From Melampsora larici-populina 98AG31 (lineage: Eukaryota > Basidiomycota > Pucciniomycetes > Pucciniales > Melampsoraceae), in the NCBI RefSeq assembly GCF_000204055.1, contig NW_006768794.1:564642-628641 (forward strand): 64,000 bases of DNA, written 5' to 3'. How positions within the stretch are numbered: the first letter of the stretch is position 1; every line of letters starts with the position of its first letter. Below the pieces are notes generated by a model. That model did no database searches and was not told the DNA's origin. It was given only the letters and a program-made list of their open reading frames with translations. This document shows, piece by piece, positions 11,358 to 25,377 of the stretch. The position numbers and the translations under genes are program-made.

Positions 11358-14300
11358 ATGGCTAGGCTCACATCAACTTCAACAGCGGGAAAGCAGCAGA
11401 CATTCGCGGACCCTCCAAAAGGCGCTCAAAGACCTCCTAAACGAAAGAGGTCTGCTAAAGATTTTGTAGACACCAGGTTCAAAGTAAGCAAAGTTTCCAT
11501 ATGCTATCTCGCATCTTGAAGGTCATTTCTCCTGATATTGATTCTTACAATCGGTGTACAGTTCAGCTCTGCGGCTTCACGATCGAAGAAGCTCAAAGTC
11601 AATCTTAGTCATGTTGTCACTGCTCATCCCAGTCTAGCCCTGGAGCTCGAAGATAAAGACGGTCACGATTGCCACTTTTCTCCGGCTCTTAAGAATGCCA
11701 CATTGGAAAACCTTTCGATCCCATTCACCAAATTGTATCGAAATATCGAACCTATCACTCGAAGCTTGCCACTCCTATTACACCACAAGGACCAGGTCAT
11801 CGACGCTTGTTGTGCGGCGTTAACAATCCAATTAGGGGACGAAGACGAAAATGATGATTCTCAACCTTTTCCGAAAACTCCATTTTCAACTCGAGCAAGA
11901 AATGACCATGTGCAAGCCGAAAAAGAGCAGAAGCGCAAGTTACTGAAGGCTCGAGAAAGGGTTGATCTTGTAGCTTCAACAGTGCTTGACCTTCTGGTTC
12001 CTTTGATCGTGGATTTATCGACTGCCCTACTCGATGCTTCACCGCTTACCAACAACACCTCATCCTTCGAAAAGATTCTTACCACCTTACTCCATCTCAT
12101 CAATTTACCGAACCCCGACCCACAGACATTGGAAAAATCTACTCAAGTAATCGTCCATCTTTTCAAGACCTTGGCGAAAGATTTGGTTCTGTCCGATGAA
12201 GAAGAACAACTCGGCAACGATAGACTTCATAGAATATGGCAGCTAGCTCGGTTTGCCCTGGGTGCACCATCTCCCTCAAATGATATTCAACGAACGGAAG
12301 CCAAAACTCATCACCATCAAGAGACCGGAGAAGGAGCTCTCAAATTGCCCGAAGAAGATGAAGATGGTGCTCAAAGTGACACAGATTCCTCACATCAAGT
12401 TCTGGCGGCGAACGTAGATGAAGGAATCGATGCAGAGTCTCTACAGGAGGAAGACGAATTACTCCCCACTACTGAAGAGCTGGACGCGCTCCTACCTACA
12501 CCTTCACAAAAGCCCACCAATAATCATGACAGCAAGCCAGACGCTCTCAAACGTGTATTTTACGCTACCAATTCATCGACCAGGAGACTTTTTGCTACCT
12601 CATTGGCTTTTTTGATCCGGAAGAAGAATTGCTCAGCTCAGCTCATTCAACTTATGCTCGATGATTTGATGGCAGTAGAGTCGGAAGAGATCATACGTGA
12701 AGGTGAACTCAGAGCTCGAAAGGACAAGCGCGACTTTGATCGTAAAGGTGTAGTCAAACATAACACTCTGGTGGAGGAAAAAGGTGGGGCTCGAGTTTTT
12801 GCTGAAGGTATAACTTGGGCTATCACTGAAAGTTGCAAAGTGAGTTTTTTGGGTTAACCAATCGTTACATCCTGGGTGAATTGAGCTGATCTGTTTTCGT
12901 ACGTTTATGCTTTCGCCAGACTATTGATCATCGTTTACATTCCCGAGCTACTGAGATAATATCTACCTTGCACGCTTGTGTCAAACAACCATCGCGGCCA
13001 GCCGACCCACCACTACAGGATGAAACATCCCTTTCTGGCGGAGTAGCACAAGGTGCTTTGATTGCACTCTTACATCATACAAATGCGGAACATTTTGAAA
13101 GCGTCTTGGCTGACATCCTGTCCAGGACAAGAGATCATCTCAAATCTTTGGAAACTAATGCCGATACCCCTATCATAAAGAACGGCCACCCGGCGCCTGC
13201 GTTGCAAGTTTGTCTACAAAGCTTGTCAGTGATTGCGGGAGTTCGACAAGGATCCAAGATAGCTGGTTAGCTTTTTGAACCAATTCACTTTCTTTCCGAC
13301 TGGCAAGACACTGATAACTCCATCTTCACAATTTATGTAGAATCCAAAAGGATCGATATGTTCGAAACTTTGGATCATCTGACCAATTTGATGGCAAATA
13401 TTCAGACTGGGTTTTCTCCTCAACTATATCCTTCGGTCACATCGTATATCATCAATCTACTAACATCTATCAAAAACACTGGCGAATTCCTCGCGAGCCC
13501 GAAGATTCGTAAGGTGATTGAAAGAATTCTTCACCCGAACCCAATGATACTACCACTTGACTGTATATACTCGGTCTGCTCAGCGTTGCATCGAGTGCAA
13601 TGGCCGTTCATGGACGACTTTCTTCTTCCGAACTTATGGCCGCTGCTGATTGCTCGCCTGACTCCGAGCCAAGCCAATGAAAAAGTGGACTCCACCTCGA
13701 CGGCTAGCTTATTGGGCAACATCGCTGGCATCTTCAAGCACAGTCTACCTCATCCTATGCTTGAATTAGTCGTCCAGAAAGTGTGCTGGGCGATCAAATC
13801 TGTCATCGAGCGTTCTCTCCACTTCATCACTTCTACCGATTCGACGACAATGGTCAGCGATCAACTTTCTGATACAACAGTACACGAAGCGTCAGATTGG
13901 CTCTTTGTCTTTGCCAACATCGCACCCGACCCTAAATTACGGCAGTATCTGCAGACACGCGCACCACTTCGGGAATGGCTTGGATTATTCGAAGCCTTCA
14001 TTTCCAAGGCGGGCAGCACCGAGGATGTACAATCGCTCCGTGCTCGATACCTACAAGAGTATTCACACGGAACTCATCTTCATCATACCATCGCGATTTC
14101 TCAACTGATCGCTACAATCCGAGCTCTCCTCCGGTTCGAAGGTCTAATGTCCAAGTGCGATGTGTTACTTGCCAACATACCTCGAATGTTAGAACTCTGG
14201 GGATGGCACAGAGATGTGCTTCACCAGATATGTGGACTATGTTCTGATATCAAGTCTTCCGATTATCACCAGCTGTTACCATCCTTCGAATCAGTTTATC

Positions 14301-17300
14301 CCCATCTGCAGCCTGCCCTTATATCGGAGAGCGCAAGCATTCGATCGGAAGCTCTCGAGATCTTGATTCTGCTCAATCGAGATCCTGTTCGGCAAAATAT
14401 TCTCAATCAATGTACCATAATTGAAAAGACGCCTCTACTAGTAGAGAAGTCTAGGGACCGTCAGATGCACATTAGGAAGCTTGGTATCATGGTCAAATCT
14501 GATGCGAGGCTAGAAGAAGATTCCGAATCGGTTGATATCGCTCAAAGATATATCATGTGTCAGTTTTCTTCTCTACCTTGAGTGTGTTGAATGATTGTAA
14601 CTGACGAAATTTTCATTTCTCCACTAGCCCAATTGAAAGTTCATTTCAAGCCGCTTTGGGAGGAAAGCATTAAATCTCTCACTACACTGAACGAACGTTT
14701 TCCCGCTAGCTTTTGGTCGTTGGTATGGAGCCAACTTGAGTTGGTGTTGAATGAATCGCCTGCGATATGTTTGACTCCTTATACGAATTTTGAGGCTCCC
14801 CTCGAGGTTCAAGGGCCTGGGGTGATATGCAAATTCTCAAATGAATCGCAGTTTCTGTGTACAAATTTGAATATACTTGAACAGAATCGCATTCAAGATC
14901 TTAAAAGCGAACGCATCCAAGCAATGTTAGATGTATGTTGGTTCCTAACACTCTAGTATCTCGTGATCTCCCAATTTCTAATGATCACCCTCTTTGTAGG
15001 CCCAGAAATTGGAATCTCGCTTAGATCGACGGAATTATGAGGTCCAGTTACTTGAACTTTTGTGTCACAATCCGGAAATTGCTCAAAAACACAACAAATT
15101 GGTCATCGGCGCTTATTTCAAATTTTGTCAGCCTGATGAGGATGATATCGAGCAAGGTCATATGCTTGGAAAGTCTGCCAGGACACGTTTGGTCAATTGG
15201 TTACCTCTTATATCCAAATTCAACGCACCAAAGTGCTTGTATCGATCCGATGAGCTTCGAACTTCGCTCTACGACATTTTGGCGGATCCTGATTCTACAC
15301 TTCGAACTTTGGCATTGGAGTGTATCTTGATTTGGAAAGATGGTGGTATTCTTCGACATCAGGAGCATCTAAAGGATTTGATGGATTCATCCAAGTTTCG
15401 GGATACTCTGTTGAAGCTCTCTTTCACTTCGAATGGCGATCAAGTCTCAGATGGCGATCGGGCCGAAGTCATCCCGGTAGCGATCCGGATCTTATATGGA
15501 TGTATGTTGATGAATGGAGGCCGGGGATCCACTGCCCAAAGTCAAGCTCCTCGAAGAGCAGCAATCCTCTCGACACTCAAGAGTTTCTCAGCCACTGAAC
15601 TGGACCTTTTGGTCGACTTGATGCTGAATCCACTGAAGTCAAACTCCGACACGAAATCAATGGGTGGACCACTGAGCTCGAAAAAACAACTTGGGTTTCT
15701 CACCTTATTGGGTGACGTGATGAAGTCATTGGGGCGAGATCTTTGTTCAAGATGGCCTGAACTTTTGGACACGGTAATCAGACTCATTACCACCGCTCAA
15801 TCAAAACTGGTGGCTGTCAGTGAACACCGCGTTGAAGCTGAAGGATCGCAAACCGGCCTATGCAAGAAGATACGTTCTCAGGCCATTCATCGCCTCACGA
15901 GCTTTTTCAAGCATGCCCCCCTCTCGTTCTCCTTTCAACCATGGATCCAACAAATCTTTGATGTTGTCATAAGTCCTCGACTACCAACCTTTGCCTCTGA
16001 ATCGGCCCAAGCTCCATCTGCTCTTCTTGGCCTGTTCCATACATGGTCAAGTCATCGGGAGCAGGCTCTCTTGTTGGTGGATCACAATCCGGATGTTTTG
16101 AAATCAGTTTACGAGCTTTTAGCAATTCCCAACGTAAAACAAGATGTGATCAATAGAGTATTTGACATTCTCGAGAACCTAATCCGATATGTCAACACAG
16201 GACCTGAATACTCTCCGCAGCGTCTCTTGACCTCATACTTTGCTGGTCTTCTCCCAAGTTTGGCTGGCCTTCTGCGTGGGTCATCGACAGGAGTGCCCTC
16301 GTACGCGACTAGTACAGGGTCACGGCAAATCAATCTACTCTCAAGCTTGATGCCCTATATCACTGATACTGAACATGCCGAAAGCTTCTGCGAATTGCTT
16401 ATACCATTACTTGCCAAACGCTCTTATCGGGTCCCAGAGGCCATTCAAACAAATTTATTGGTAATTCTCTCTGAGTTCCTTGGCAAGGCACCCCTGAATG
16501 CGACCCTGCCTAGTACTCTCAAGACGCTCTCGACTCTCTTGGAAACTATCACAACTCGTAAAGGAAGATGTGCGCTTGTAAAGGCATTTCAAGCTATTAG
16601 CATCCACCGAAGCGATTTGCGAGACAGCGATACGGTCCGGCTGATCGCCGAACTGAACAGTTTTTCGGTCAAACGTTTGGACGAGCCGGACTTTGAGAGG
16701 AGATTGAATGCGTTTGCAGAGCTGAACGAGTCAATCTACAAGCGATTTGGCCCGCTGGAATGGGAGATTCTGATTCATCATGCTTTATATCAAATCCGAG
16801 ATGAGGAAGAACTCAGTTTGAGAAATAGTTCGGCCCTTTTACTCGGAAGGTTTTTTGAAGTCATTGATGGTAGTACCCCAGATTCAATCTTACGACCTGT
16901 CTTGACAAAAGTAATGCTCACAGGATTGAAGAAAGCCTTACGTTCGAAAGCAGAAGTTATCAGGCAAGATGTGTTAAATGTACTTTCGACTGCTATCACG
17001 AAGAATTTACCTGATGTGACTGAATTGACGGAAATGAAATGTTTGCTTGTGGATGGTGATAAAGAGGCCAATTTCTTTTTAAATGTATATCATATCCAAT
17101 CTCATCGAAGGACTAGAGCATTGAGAAGATTAGCCGAGGAGGTAGAGAAAGGCCGATTAGGTAGCAAAGTGATATTCGACATCTTTTGTCCATTATTAGT
17201 TCACACTTTGGCACCCAAGACTACAACGAGACCAGATCCTGAAGTTGTCAATGAATCGGTCCGAACGCTCGGGACGCTAGTGAAAGCCCTATCCTGGTCG

Positions 17301-20300
17301 GCTTACAACGCCATCTTACAGTTCTATATGAAATTACTTCATGGAGCTGAAACTGTCAACAAGACGATTGTTCGAGTCGTCGTATCAATCTTGCGAGGTT
17401 TTTATTTCAATCTTGCGGTACCTACAACTGAAGATGGTTCCAAACTGACATCAGCTCCTACATATGTGACTGAAATGGTATCGGACCGATTGATACCCAA
17501 ATTGATTCGTTTCATGGAACAGCAGAAGGAAGGTGGACCCGATGAAAGTTTAAGAATCATGATGTCTGAGGGTGTAGCCATGATAGCTACATTTCTGCCT
17601 TCACCCGCAAAGGAACTTGCCATTGCTGGTGTGGTATCTAGTCTTGCTCAGATTCTCAAATCAACTCATCAAGAAACACGTCAATCAGCGCGAACTGCAA
17701 TGGCAAATATTGCCTTTTTATTACCCAAGGAATCTCTTGTAGTGACGGTCAAAGAGTTAAGATCGGCACTGGTACGTGGACCACAAGTTCATGTTTTGGC
17801 ACACGTCATTTATGCCATCTTGGCCAAGACCGGCGAATGGGAGGACAGCGATGTTCCAGGAGAGGTGGTCGCACCGATAATGAAGATTTTGGCTGAAGAC
17901 TTGTTTGGTGACCCAGCAAAAGAGAGGCAATCGAAAGAATTGAAAGCAAAGACTAAGTTTTCTGAGACTCGATCTTCACGTTCATTGGAAAGTCTACAGA
18001 TGCTTGTCAGTCGATTATCGAGCTCAGAGCAGTTGACTGAAATCTTACGTCCATTTCGGAATATACTCGAGTCGACACGTTCCCCTCGATTGTTGACTCA
18101 GTTGGAAGAGTCTTTCAGACGACTTACTGCCGGAGTGGTGGTCAACAGCCGTCGATTTGATGCTCCAACGGTCTTGAAGCTAGTTCACACATTCATCGCA
18201 CGTAACTCCGACTTACTAAAAAATCGATCCAATCAGAACACTCGGAAAGTCATCAAACCCACAGATTATAAGTTAGTTTTGTCTGGCAAGATAAAATCTA
18301 AAGTTGATCATTATGAAGAGAATGCTCATCACTTTGTCAGTTTAGGCTTGGACCTATTTCAAGCACTGTATCGAAAAGGAACCTATAACTTACATGAGCC
18401 TTCAAACTTGGAATTGATTGATCCACTGGTGGTCGTTGTTGGGAACACACTTTATTCTCATAATAGTGAAGTATTAGGTCGTGGATTGAGGGTGATGAGT
18501 ATCTTGATTAAGCTCCCACTCGAGTCGGTTGAAAAGTCGGCAACTATCATCGTTCGACAAATGTTGGCAGTAGTATCTCATATTGGTACATCTGAATCTG
18601 AACTTTCACAAGTTGCACTCAAGACACTAGGAACTGTGATTAGAGATTGCAAAGTAGTTGAACTCACTGAGAAGCAACTTACCGCTCTGTTGAACATGAT
18701 TGCACCTGATCTCGAAGATTCTACTCGTCAATTAACTCTCTTCGCTCTCTTGAGAGGAATCATGTCCAAAAAGTTTCTCGCTCCTGAATTATATGACCTC
18801 ATGGATCGAATTGTACATGTACTCGTCACCGCACAAGCTGCACAAGTGAGAGAAGTGTGTAGATCAATTTATCTTCAGTTCTTGCTTGACTATCCACAAG
18901 GTAAAGGTCGATTATCAAAATCTTTGGAATTCCTCATCAAAAATTTATCTTACGAACACGAGAGTGGAAGAGAATCAGTATTAGATCTTTTGAATGCGAT
19001 CACAAACAAGATTGGAACCGAGTTGGTAATTAAACACGCGGACATCTTATTCATGGGTCTTGTGATGTCAGTCACAAACGAGAGTTCGACTAAATGCAAG
19101 CAGATGTCACTTGAGGTTGTGAAAGTCTTGCTTCGTAGGATGGACCCGAGGAAAGCTACAGAGTTCCTTGAAATGTTGTTCGCCTGGTATCAAGCTAAGA
19201 AGAGTCAAGTTGGTCTCAAACGAACGGCTTTACAAATCTTGGCCATTTATGCAGAAGTCAAAGCGGTGGGAGATTCTCAGACAATCCGAAGGATTCATGA
19301 TTTACTACTCTCTAATGCCAAATTGATTGCTGAAGAACTCCTGATGGTCGAAGAGGACGAAGAGACAGAATCATCATTAGATTGGCAGCTCGCTTATCAA
19401 ACTCTTCAAGGTCTATCAAAGGTTTATAAAGTAGATTCAGATCAAATCACAGCGGCGCTCGAGGCAGATGGCTGGAGTATGATTCAAAACTTCTTACTTT
19501 ACCCTCATATGTGGGTACGAAGTTCAGCTGCTAGGCTCTTGGGGATGCTGTTCTCAAATCCAGATGTGTTGAAAGCACGACCATTGAAGACCGAACAACT
19601 TGTGAAAGTGGCTAGACAATCAAGTTTACAACTCAGGAGTGATCACTTGGACGAAGCTTTGGCTTTACAAATCGTCAAGAACTTGTTCTTCGTCTTGAAG
19701 GCTCTAAGAGAACGAGTGGGCGATGATCAAGATCTGCAGAAAATCGCCGAGATTGACGGTGTTCGTCAGACGGGTGGAGATGCAGAAAACATGAGTGGTT
19801 CTGAGGACGAAGAACAACAGCAAACGAAGAAGACAATTTGTCATGGTGTCGAATTAATGAAAATGGTTCGCAAGCTTAGTCTCCAAGCTAACTTGGCACA
19901 TGCTAAGAGGCCGAGCTTATTTGCAGCCCAGGATGGGGTGAGTATTCCTATTTGATACATGAACTGTAATTTATCCAATACTTCGGCTAATGAGTATTTA
20001 TTTGTTTTTTCAAAGCGACAATGGTCACTCGAACCAATATCTGTGCTAAGATGCTTTGCTGCACTCATCAATTTTCTTTCTCCGCAAGACCTCGAGGCTA
20101 TCCTAAATCCTTTAATGATTCCTATCTATCGAATCTTGGAAGATGCCAATATTCAAGATCCTCAGATGGGTAAGCTCTTCTTTTTGAATTGCAATCCATT
20201 GCAACATTTTGACTGGACAACTTTTACTATTCTTTTGATATGATGATAGTCGAATTGCAAAACTTGGCTCGAGAAGTACAAGAATTCTTACGTGATAAGG

Positions 20301-20581
20301 TGGGCACCACGAAGTTCTCATCGGTTTATCAAAGCTTGAGGACAAGAGCGGTAGAGAAGAGACATCAAAGGAAGACAGTAGATGCATTAAAGGTATGTTT
20401 TGAATGGTAATATATATAGAAATGAAAAACTGGTACTGATCATATGAATCCTCTTTTTCAGGCTATTAATCATCCAGAGGCATCAGCTAAACGAAAAGCT
20501 TCCAGAGGTGATGCTAAAAGTAGGATCAAAAAGAGAAAACAGGAAGTATTTGCACGTAATAAATTGTCATATGGGAAATAA
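11358..20581 (+). CDS. UTP20: UTP20, U3 snoRNA-associated HEAT-repeat protein
   Basis: Nine exons: 11358-11483, 11562-12839, 12920-13265, 13341-14558, 14628-14932, 15000-19937, 20016-20169, 20250-20392, 20462-20581. They join in phase to 8628 nt, 2875 residues, comparable to yeast (about 2500) and human (about 2800) proteins. The start MARLTSTSTAGK leads into a basic patch (PPKRKRSAKDF). The body is alpha-helical HEAT-like throughout. The family signature SFSVKRLDEPDFERRL lies near residue 1645, and the C-terminus is a lysine/arginine-rich tail (KSRIKKRKQEVFARNK) likely needed for nucleolar targeting or RNA contact. UTP20 is a component of the small-subunit processome and works with U3 snoRNA in early 18S rRNA processing in the nucleolus. 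The acidic segment near 12340-12480 is a probable disordered loop. No disabling lesion seen. Confidence 0.93.
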
Positions 20582-21424
20582 GTTGATTTTGTTTGTGTTT
20601 TTGACTGAGGTTTATGAGTTTTGTTGAGTTATCTTGTTTGTATTTCTTTTATTTTTTTGTTTCATAAAATTGTCCGATTCGGATGAATCTTTATAATTCT
20701 ATTATCTGGGAATTAGTCACTGATCTTAAAACTTTATTGATGGACATATCGTTCGAAAGTATTTACTAGCTGATGTGATCGAGAAGACTTAATTTCCATT
20801 GTTTTTCAAAAGTTATATCATTTTCACATGAACAGCAGCACACCTGTCAGAAATGATTCTTATTCTGATATGATTATCAGAATTGCACAAAGACATGAGA
20901 TTGAGAGAGATCGGATGAATTTTTCACTACAAAACCTCTCAATACAAAGCTGAATCCATCATATCAATTATGATCACACAGCACAAAAAACGCCCTCAAA
21001 TGCGAGTCAAGAAGTGCCTTCTATATACAATTTGAATTTAAAATGAAAAGTGACTAAAACTCGGATCTTCCCTCAAGCCCATGGTAGATTGGAAGATTTC
21101 TACAATTTTAGTTCAATGAGATCCGCCGTTGGATATGATTCCAGCTATTTCTTGAATCTGAGCATAAGTCGATACACAAAGTGACTGTTAAAGAAAGTGT
21201 AAACGATCAAATTCACTTTGAAAACATACTTCTGCCAACCCTGAGCATATCTGCTCAACACTTGGTTTTCGGTCCCAATGTGGGAATTGGAATCGAATTG
21301 ACCATGACGATAAAATATATGTAGTCCAAAACTTGATCGTGAGATCCGATCCAAATGCTACGACCTTATACACGGGCCAGTCAATTAATTATTCCATGGA
21401 GTCTTTGTGACAAGCAGACGCAAT
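20582..21424. other. Intergenic, convergent 3' ends
   Basis: AT-rich sequence between the UTP20 stop and the 3' end of the minus-strand F-box-like copy. No gene or repeat that I can support. T-rich runs at 20630-20670 could contribute to UTP20 3'-end formation. Confidence 0.5.
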
Positions 21425-22829
21425 TTACTCCCATGGCCCATTGAGCTTCAAGTCTAGTTCCTGGTGATCAAACTCGGTTAAATGAAATCATGTAGATTAT
21501 AAACATTCAATGAATACATACCATTAATTCCTCAGGTTTTGTCGCAGGCAAGACATGGCATTGAATCCCGTGTGAGTCAAGATTTTTGATCAGCTCGGGA
21601 GCTACACTGGTCTCAGCGTTGATCCTCTCACTCAAGATAAATATAATATGTCGCAGCTTAGGTGTTGTATGAAATGGATTTTGACCAGTGTTTGAAGTGG
21701 TAATTCAGATAATACTGCCCGCCCTCAATGTGCAAAACGAGCGTTCGGATGGTATGAACCATCGGCCAAGTCAGGAAAAGGTTATCTTGATATTTTGAGT
21801 CGCAGTACTGAGTGCGGAAAACACGAAGTTTTGGAAACTTTATGTTGATAGCACACTTTGGGATGTCATTCGTAATCATAAATGTAAAAAGTCCTTCAAG
21901 TGTGTTCTTGATAGGGCCAAAGATTTGTTCGACTTTCTCAAGATCTGCATCAATACTCGCGCATTCGATAATTTTCAAACTTTCTTTTGCTGTCGTACAG
22001 ATCTGAGCGATAGTATCGGTAGCATCATCATGGTGCGTGAAGTTGAAGTAGCGTAAGTTTGACAGGGCTGGTGATTTCAATTCAAATGCGTCTAGGTCTA
22101 TCCATTGAATCGTCAAAGATTCGAGTTTGGGGATAGCAAAGAGAAGATCGGCTAATGAGTTTGAATCGAAAAGCCCCCCTGTCACTTGGAATGGCTTGTT
22201 CCCGTCTAAGATGTTCAACTTTTTTAAATGTTTCATTTGCTTTATAGCCTCGAGTAAACTTGCAGAAATACCAAAAGAATCTGTAAACATTAATCTCAAC
22301 TCGTGTAAGTTTCCACCAATGAGCTTGATCAGATTCGCTACTTCGTCCATAAATATTGGACATCGTTTTTTTAGACCTACAGATCAAATACAGATGAGAA
22401 AAGTTCCTAGCCGGTCTATAGTGGATGGACAGAGTATAGAACGCACCTTTTTTCAGAGTCTTTTGCATCGCTAGGTTGCAAGTAAGCCAGACCTTCAATT
22501 ATAAGACGTTTAACGGGGCATTGAGCACGAGGAGCGTAGATTGAACTTGACCAGTGTTTCAGCATAGATTGCACCGATCTTGATGTAGAAAGCCGAATAG
22601 TATGGAAAGCGAATGGAACTGTAGCTTGTGACCATGTTTTGGAAACTAAACGAAGTCTGAGGAGTTCTTTGGTTGATGAATAGAAAAGAGTTCGGTCCGA
22701 CGCGGTGTCCTGGTCATCATGAGGAAGGCTCCCTAATTGGGAGACATATGTCTCAACAATTCGACATGTAATCTCGAACGGTAGCGAATACTGGGCTGGT
22801 GTGGTGAGTGGTCGTTCGGGTGTAGTCAT
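21425..22829 (-). pseudogene. F-box/leucine-rich-repeat-like protein, copy 1 (two frame breaks)
   Basis: The 5' exon (22829 to about 22447) encodes LPFEITCRIVETYVSQL and KELLRLRLVSKTWSQA, typical of fungal F-box-like proteins that recruit substrates to SCF ubiquitin ligases. Intron 22446-22377 (GT-AG) leads to a leucine-rich region (HLKKLNILDG, IPKLESLTIQWIDL, LSNLRYFNF). A final small exon (21460-21425) encodes ELDLKLNGPWE before TAA, after intron 21521-21461. Two single-base problems interrupt it. After intron 1 the frame is off by one at a seven-A run (about 22366-22372), and near 21680 one base is missing relative to the paralogue at 25.5 kb. F-box identity is moderate; decay or homopolymer error cannot be told apart here. 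Confidence 0.7.
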
Positions 22830-25377
22830 TGTTTTCTGGGGTTATGTAGTGCCGGATGCCATTGCTCAGCACATGGCGGAGTGTGGCATTGGCAACAGTC
22901 AAATGTCAATCTAAAGTCGATGTGCGGGCGATTTTCTAAATCGGCAGACCGCGGTAGGGCAGGAGACAAAAAGTGCGCCGCATAAAACAGAGGATTAACT
23001 GAACTGTAACACAACAGTCCAGTCCTCCAGTCCTCCAATCGCAATGGAAGACTGAATCCTTGTTCACATAGATCCATATGGAGGCTCAATATGGGTCTAT
23101 AGTTGTCACGAAGAGAAAAACTCTTGGCAAACACATCCAAGCGTAAATTGAATCCTGGATTTCTTCATGGTAAGAGGCAGGTTCAGGTGTTAGAGGTTAC
23201 AAGGGTAATGTTTTGGTCTCATGAGATTCTTGGTAAAGGTTTTTCAACATTTTATGAAAGAGTTATGTACAAAAATGGAGAAGAATGAGCCTTTTTGCAC
23301 ATGTTGGCGCGCCTTTCAAGAATCTTTTGAAGGAGCTCAGAGTGAAGCCCTCCTCTCACTTTACACCTTTTTTCTATCAGCAATCCTTGTATAAATGCCT
23401 AAAATTAAATTATGCTCTGTCACATCTCAATTTAGGCCAGTCAAAGAAATATGACATGCATCATTGAGGTGTGAGGGGATGGTGCTTTGAAATTGGCTGG
23501 CGGAGTAAATATATGGGGTGGAACTTGAAGGAAAGCTTTAAGATGAGCTTCTTAGATGTACATCATCATGGATGTTTGAAAACAGAAGGCTCAAGTATCT
23601 ACATCTTTATCTATCTACTCTCCAAAAATCATCATGAAGAAATCAAAATATGACAAGACCAAACAATCACCCTCCTTTTCTTTTAAGTTTCTGCTGTGAA
23701 AACCTGTCTCATAGCACCCCTTCTTCATGTCTTGATACCACATGTTAAGCATGCATAAGTTTAACCATACTTCAGTGAGAACCTTCAACAAAGCTATGGG
23801 TGTCAAATTATTGGACCTCCACAGCTGAATTTAGAAGCAAACTTAGTCTTCCACACACAGGCAGTCCAGGCACCAAATGATGACACCTGAAGCATAAGGC
23901 CTCCAAGTATCATGTCAGGTATTTTATTTTCCATAGGTTTCAGATACCTGGAGGAAGTTTTCATCAATTCTTGATCCCATGGTACTAAGAATTTATGGGA
24001 TATGAGCATACAAGAGAGTTTGATATCTAGTAACAAGTTTTAATCCCAAGCCCATGGTTGATGTTATAATATATCAAAGGATTTCCAGATCAATTTCATG
24101 TGAATCTTACTGCGAAGAAAATTGTGATTTTTCCTGTGCTGAATTTTACTCAACCAAGATGGTATGTAGATGTTCTGAGAAAATTAAAGTTTGCCCAGAT
24201 AAAGATACAACTGTGATATTTCAAACCCCCAATTGTATTTGCAATAAGGAAAATAGGTTTTCAATCTGATATTAAGCTCAATATCAATCAAAAGTCACAA
24301 GGAGGGAATATGAGCCTGCTTGAGTGCCTTGTACACAGGCATTCTGGTGCTTGAGGCATCTCCTAATCAGGAAGCACTGGAAGGTGATCCCAAACATTGT
24401 ATGTAGACATCAAGAAGAGGATATATGAAATACTTTCATGCAATGAGTTGTTTCAGCAAATATATCTATTCCAAAACTCCAAACTTCACTCCTTAGTATT
24501 CCTCAAAAGTGCATCATGTGACTCACATCCCCACTGGTCAGATCTAGAAGCCTGATACCAATTCTCATTGTGATTTGATGATCAGGGTTGGGATCAACCA
24601 TAATATACTTTGGAAGAGATCATCTTGGGAATTTATCAGAGATGAATCCACCAGAGGATAATGACATAACACAAAAAATACTCTCGATTCTGGAGTAAAG
24701 AGAGCCTGCCTTCGATATACAGCTGAGCCCAGTGATTCCTAAACTGTAAAGCCCAAGACTTGCGTCAAGCCAAAGAAAGTTAACTTGGAACCATAATTAA
24801 ACCATTTGATTTTATGATGGGCATAAGACTCCATTGTGAACATTAGCTTTAGAACGTCTCTAAAGACTTGATGTTGAAATTATCCAGGAATGTTCAGATG
24901 AACAATTGAAAAGCAACATCATTGAGAAAGTGAATGACTTCTTGGCAATTTCTTATGTGTATAGATGTTTCTTTTGTTCGTAATTCAACCAACAAAACGT
25001 AGTCAAGGGGTGATTTTCACAATCTTTTTTATAAGCAACTATGATGTGATGATATACTATACCTGAGTCCTGATATTTATAATCACATCCATTCATGATA
25101 CTTTGGTTTCTCCTAAATCTGACATTCAGTTCAATGTAACACAAATCTCAGGTAAAGCCTCAAACTGGGTATGAAGACCTACTCACACAAAAACCCCTAG
25201 CTCACTATATTCAATCAAGACTTTAATTTTGGTCACAGTTTTAAGATCACCATAAGATATAATACAAAGCTCAAGATTCAATCCAACTGGTCTGGCCTTG
25301 TTCAGAGGCCAGTGAATTACTTGATGGGGATGTAGATGTGAAGTATCTTTGGGGTCTTGATGATAAACATGAGAAAT
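22830..25377. other. Intergenic AT-rich stretch
   Basis: No supported gene. Several open frames of 60-100 codons occur on both strands with unremarkable composition. One at 24054-24269 has ten cysteines but no start context, signal peptide or family resemblance I trust. The ancestral duplication unit of the F-box-like copies may span part of this region. Confidence 0.45.

Noticed and set aside
24054..24269. Cysteine-containing small protein as an effector candidate
   Set aside because: No signal peptide, cysteines irregular, surrounded by non-coding AT-rich DNA.
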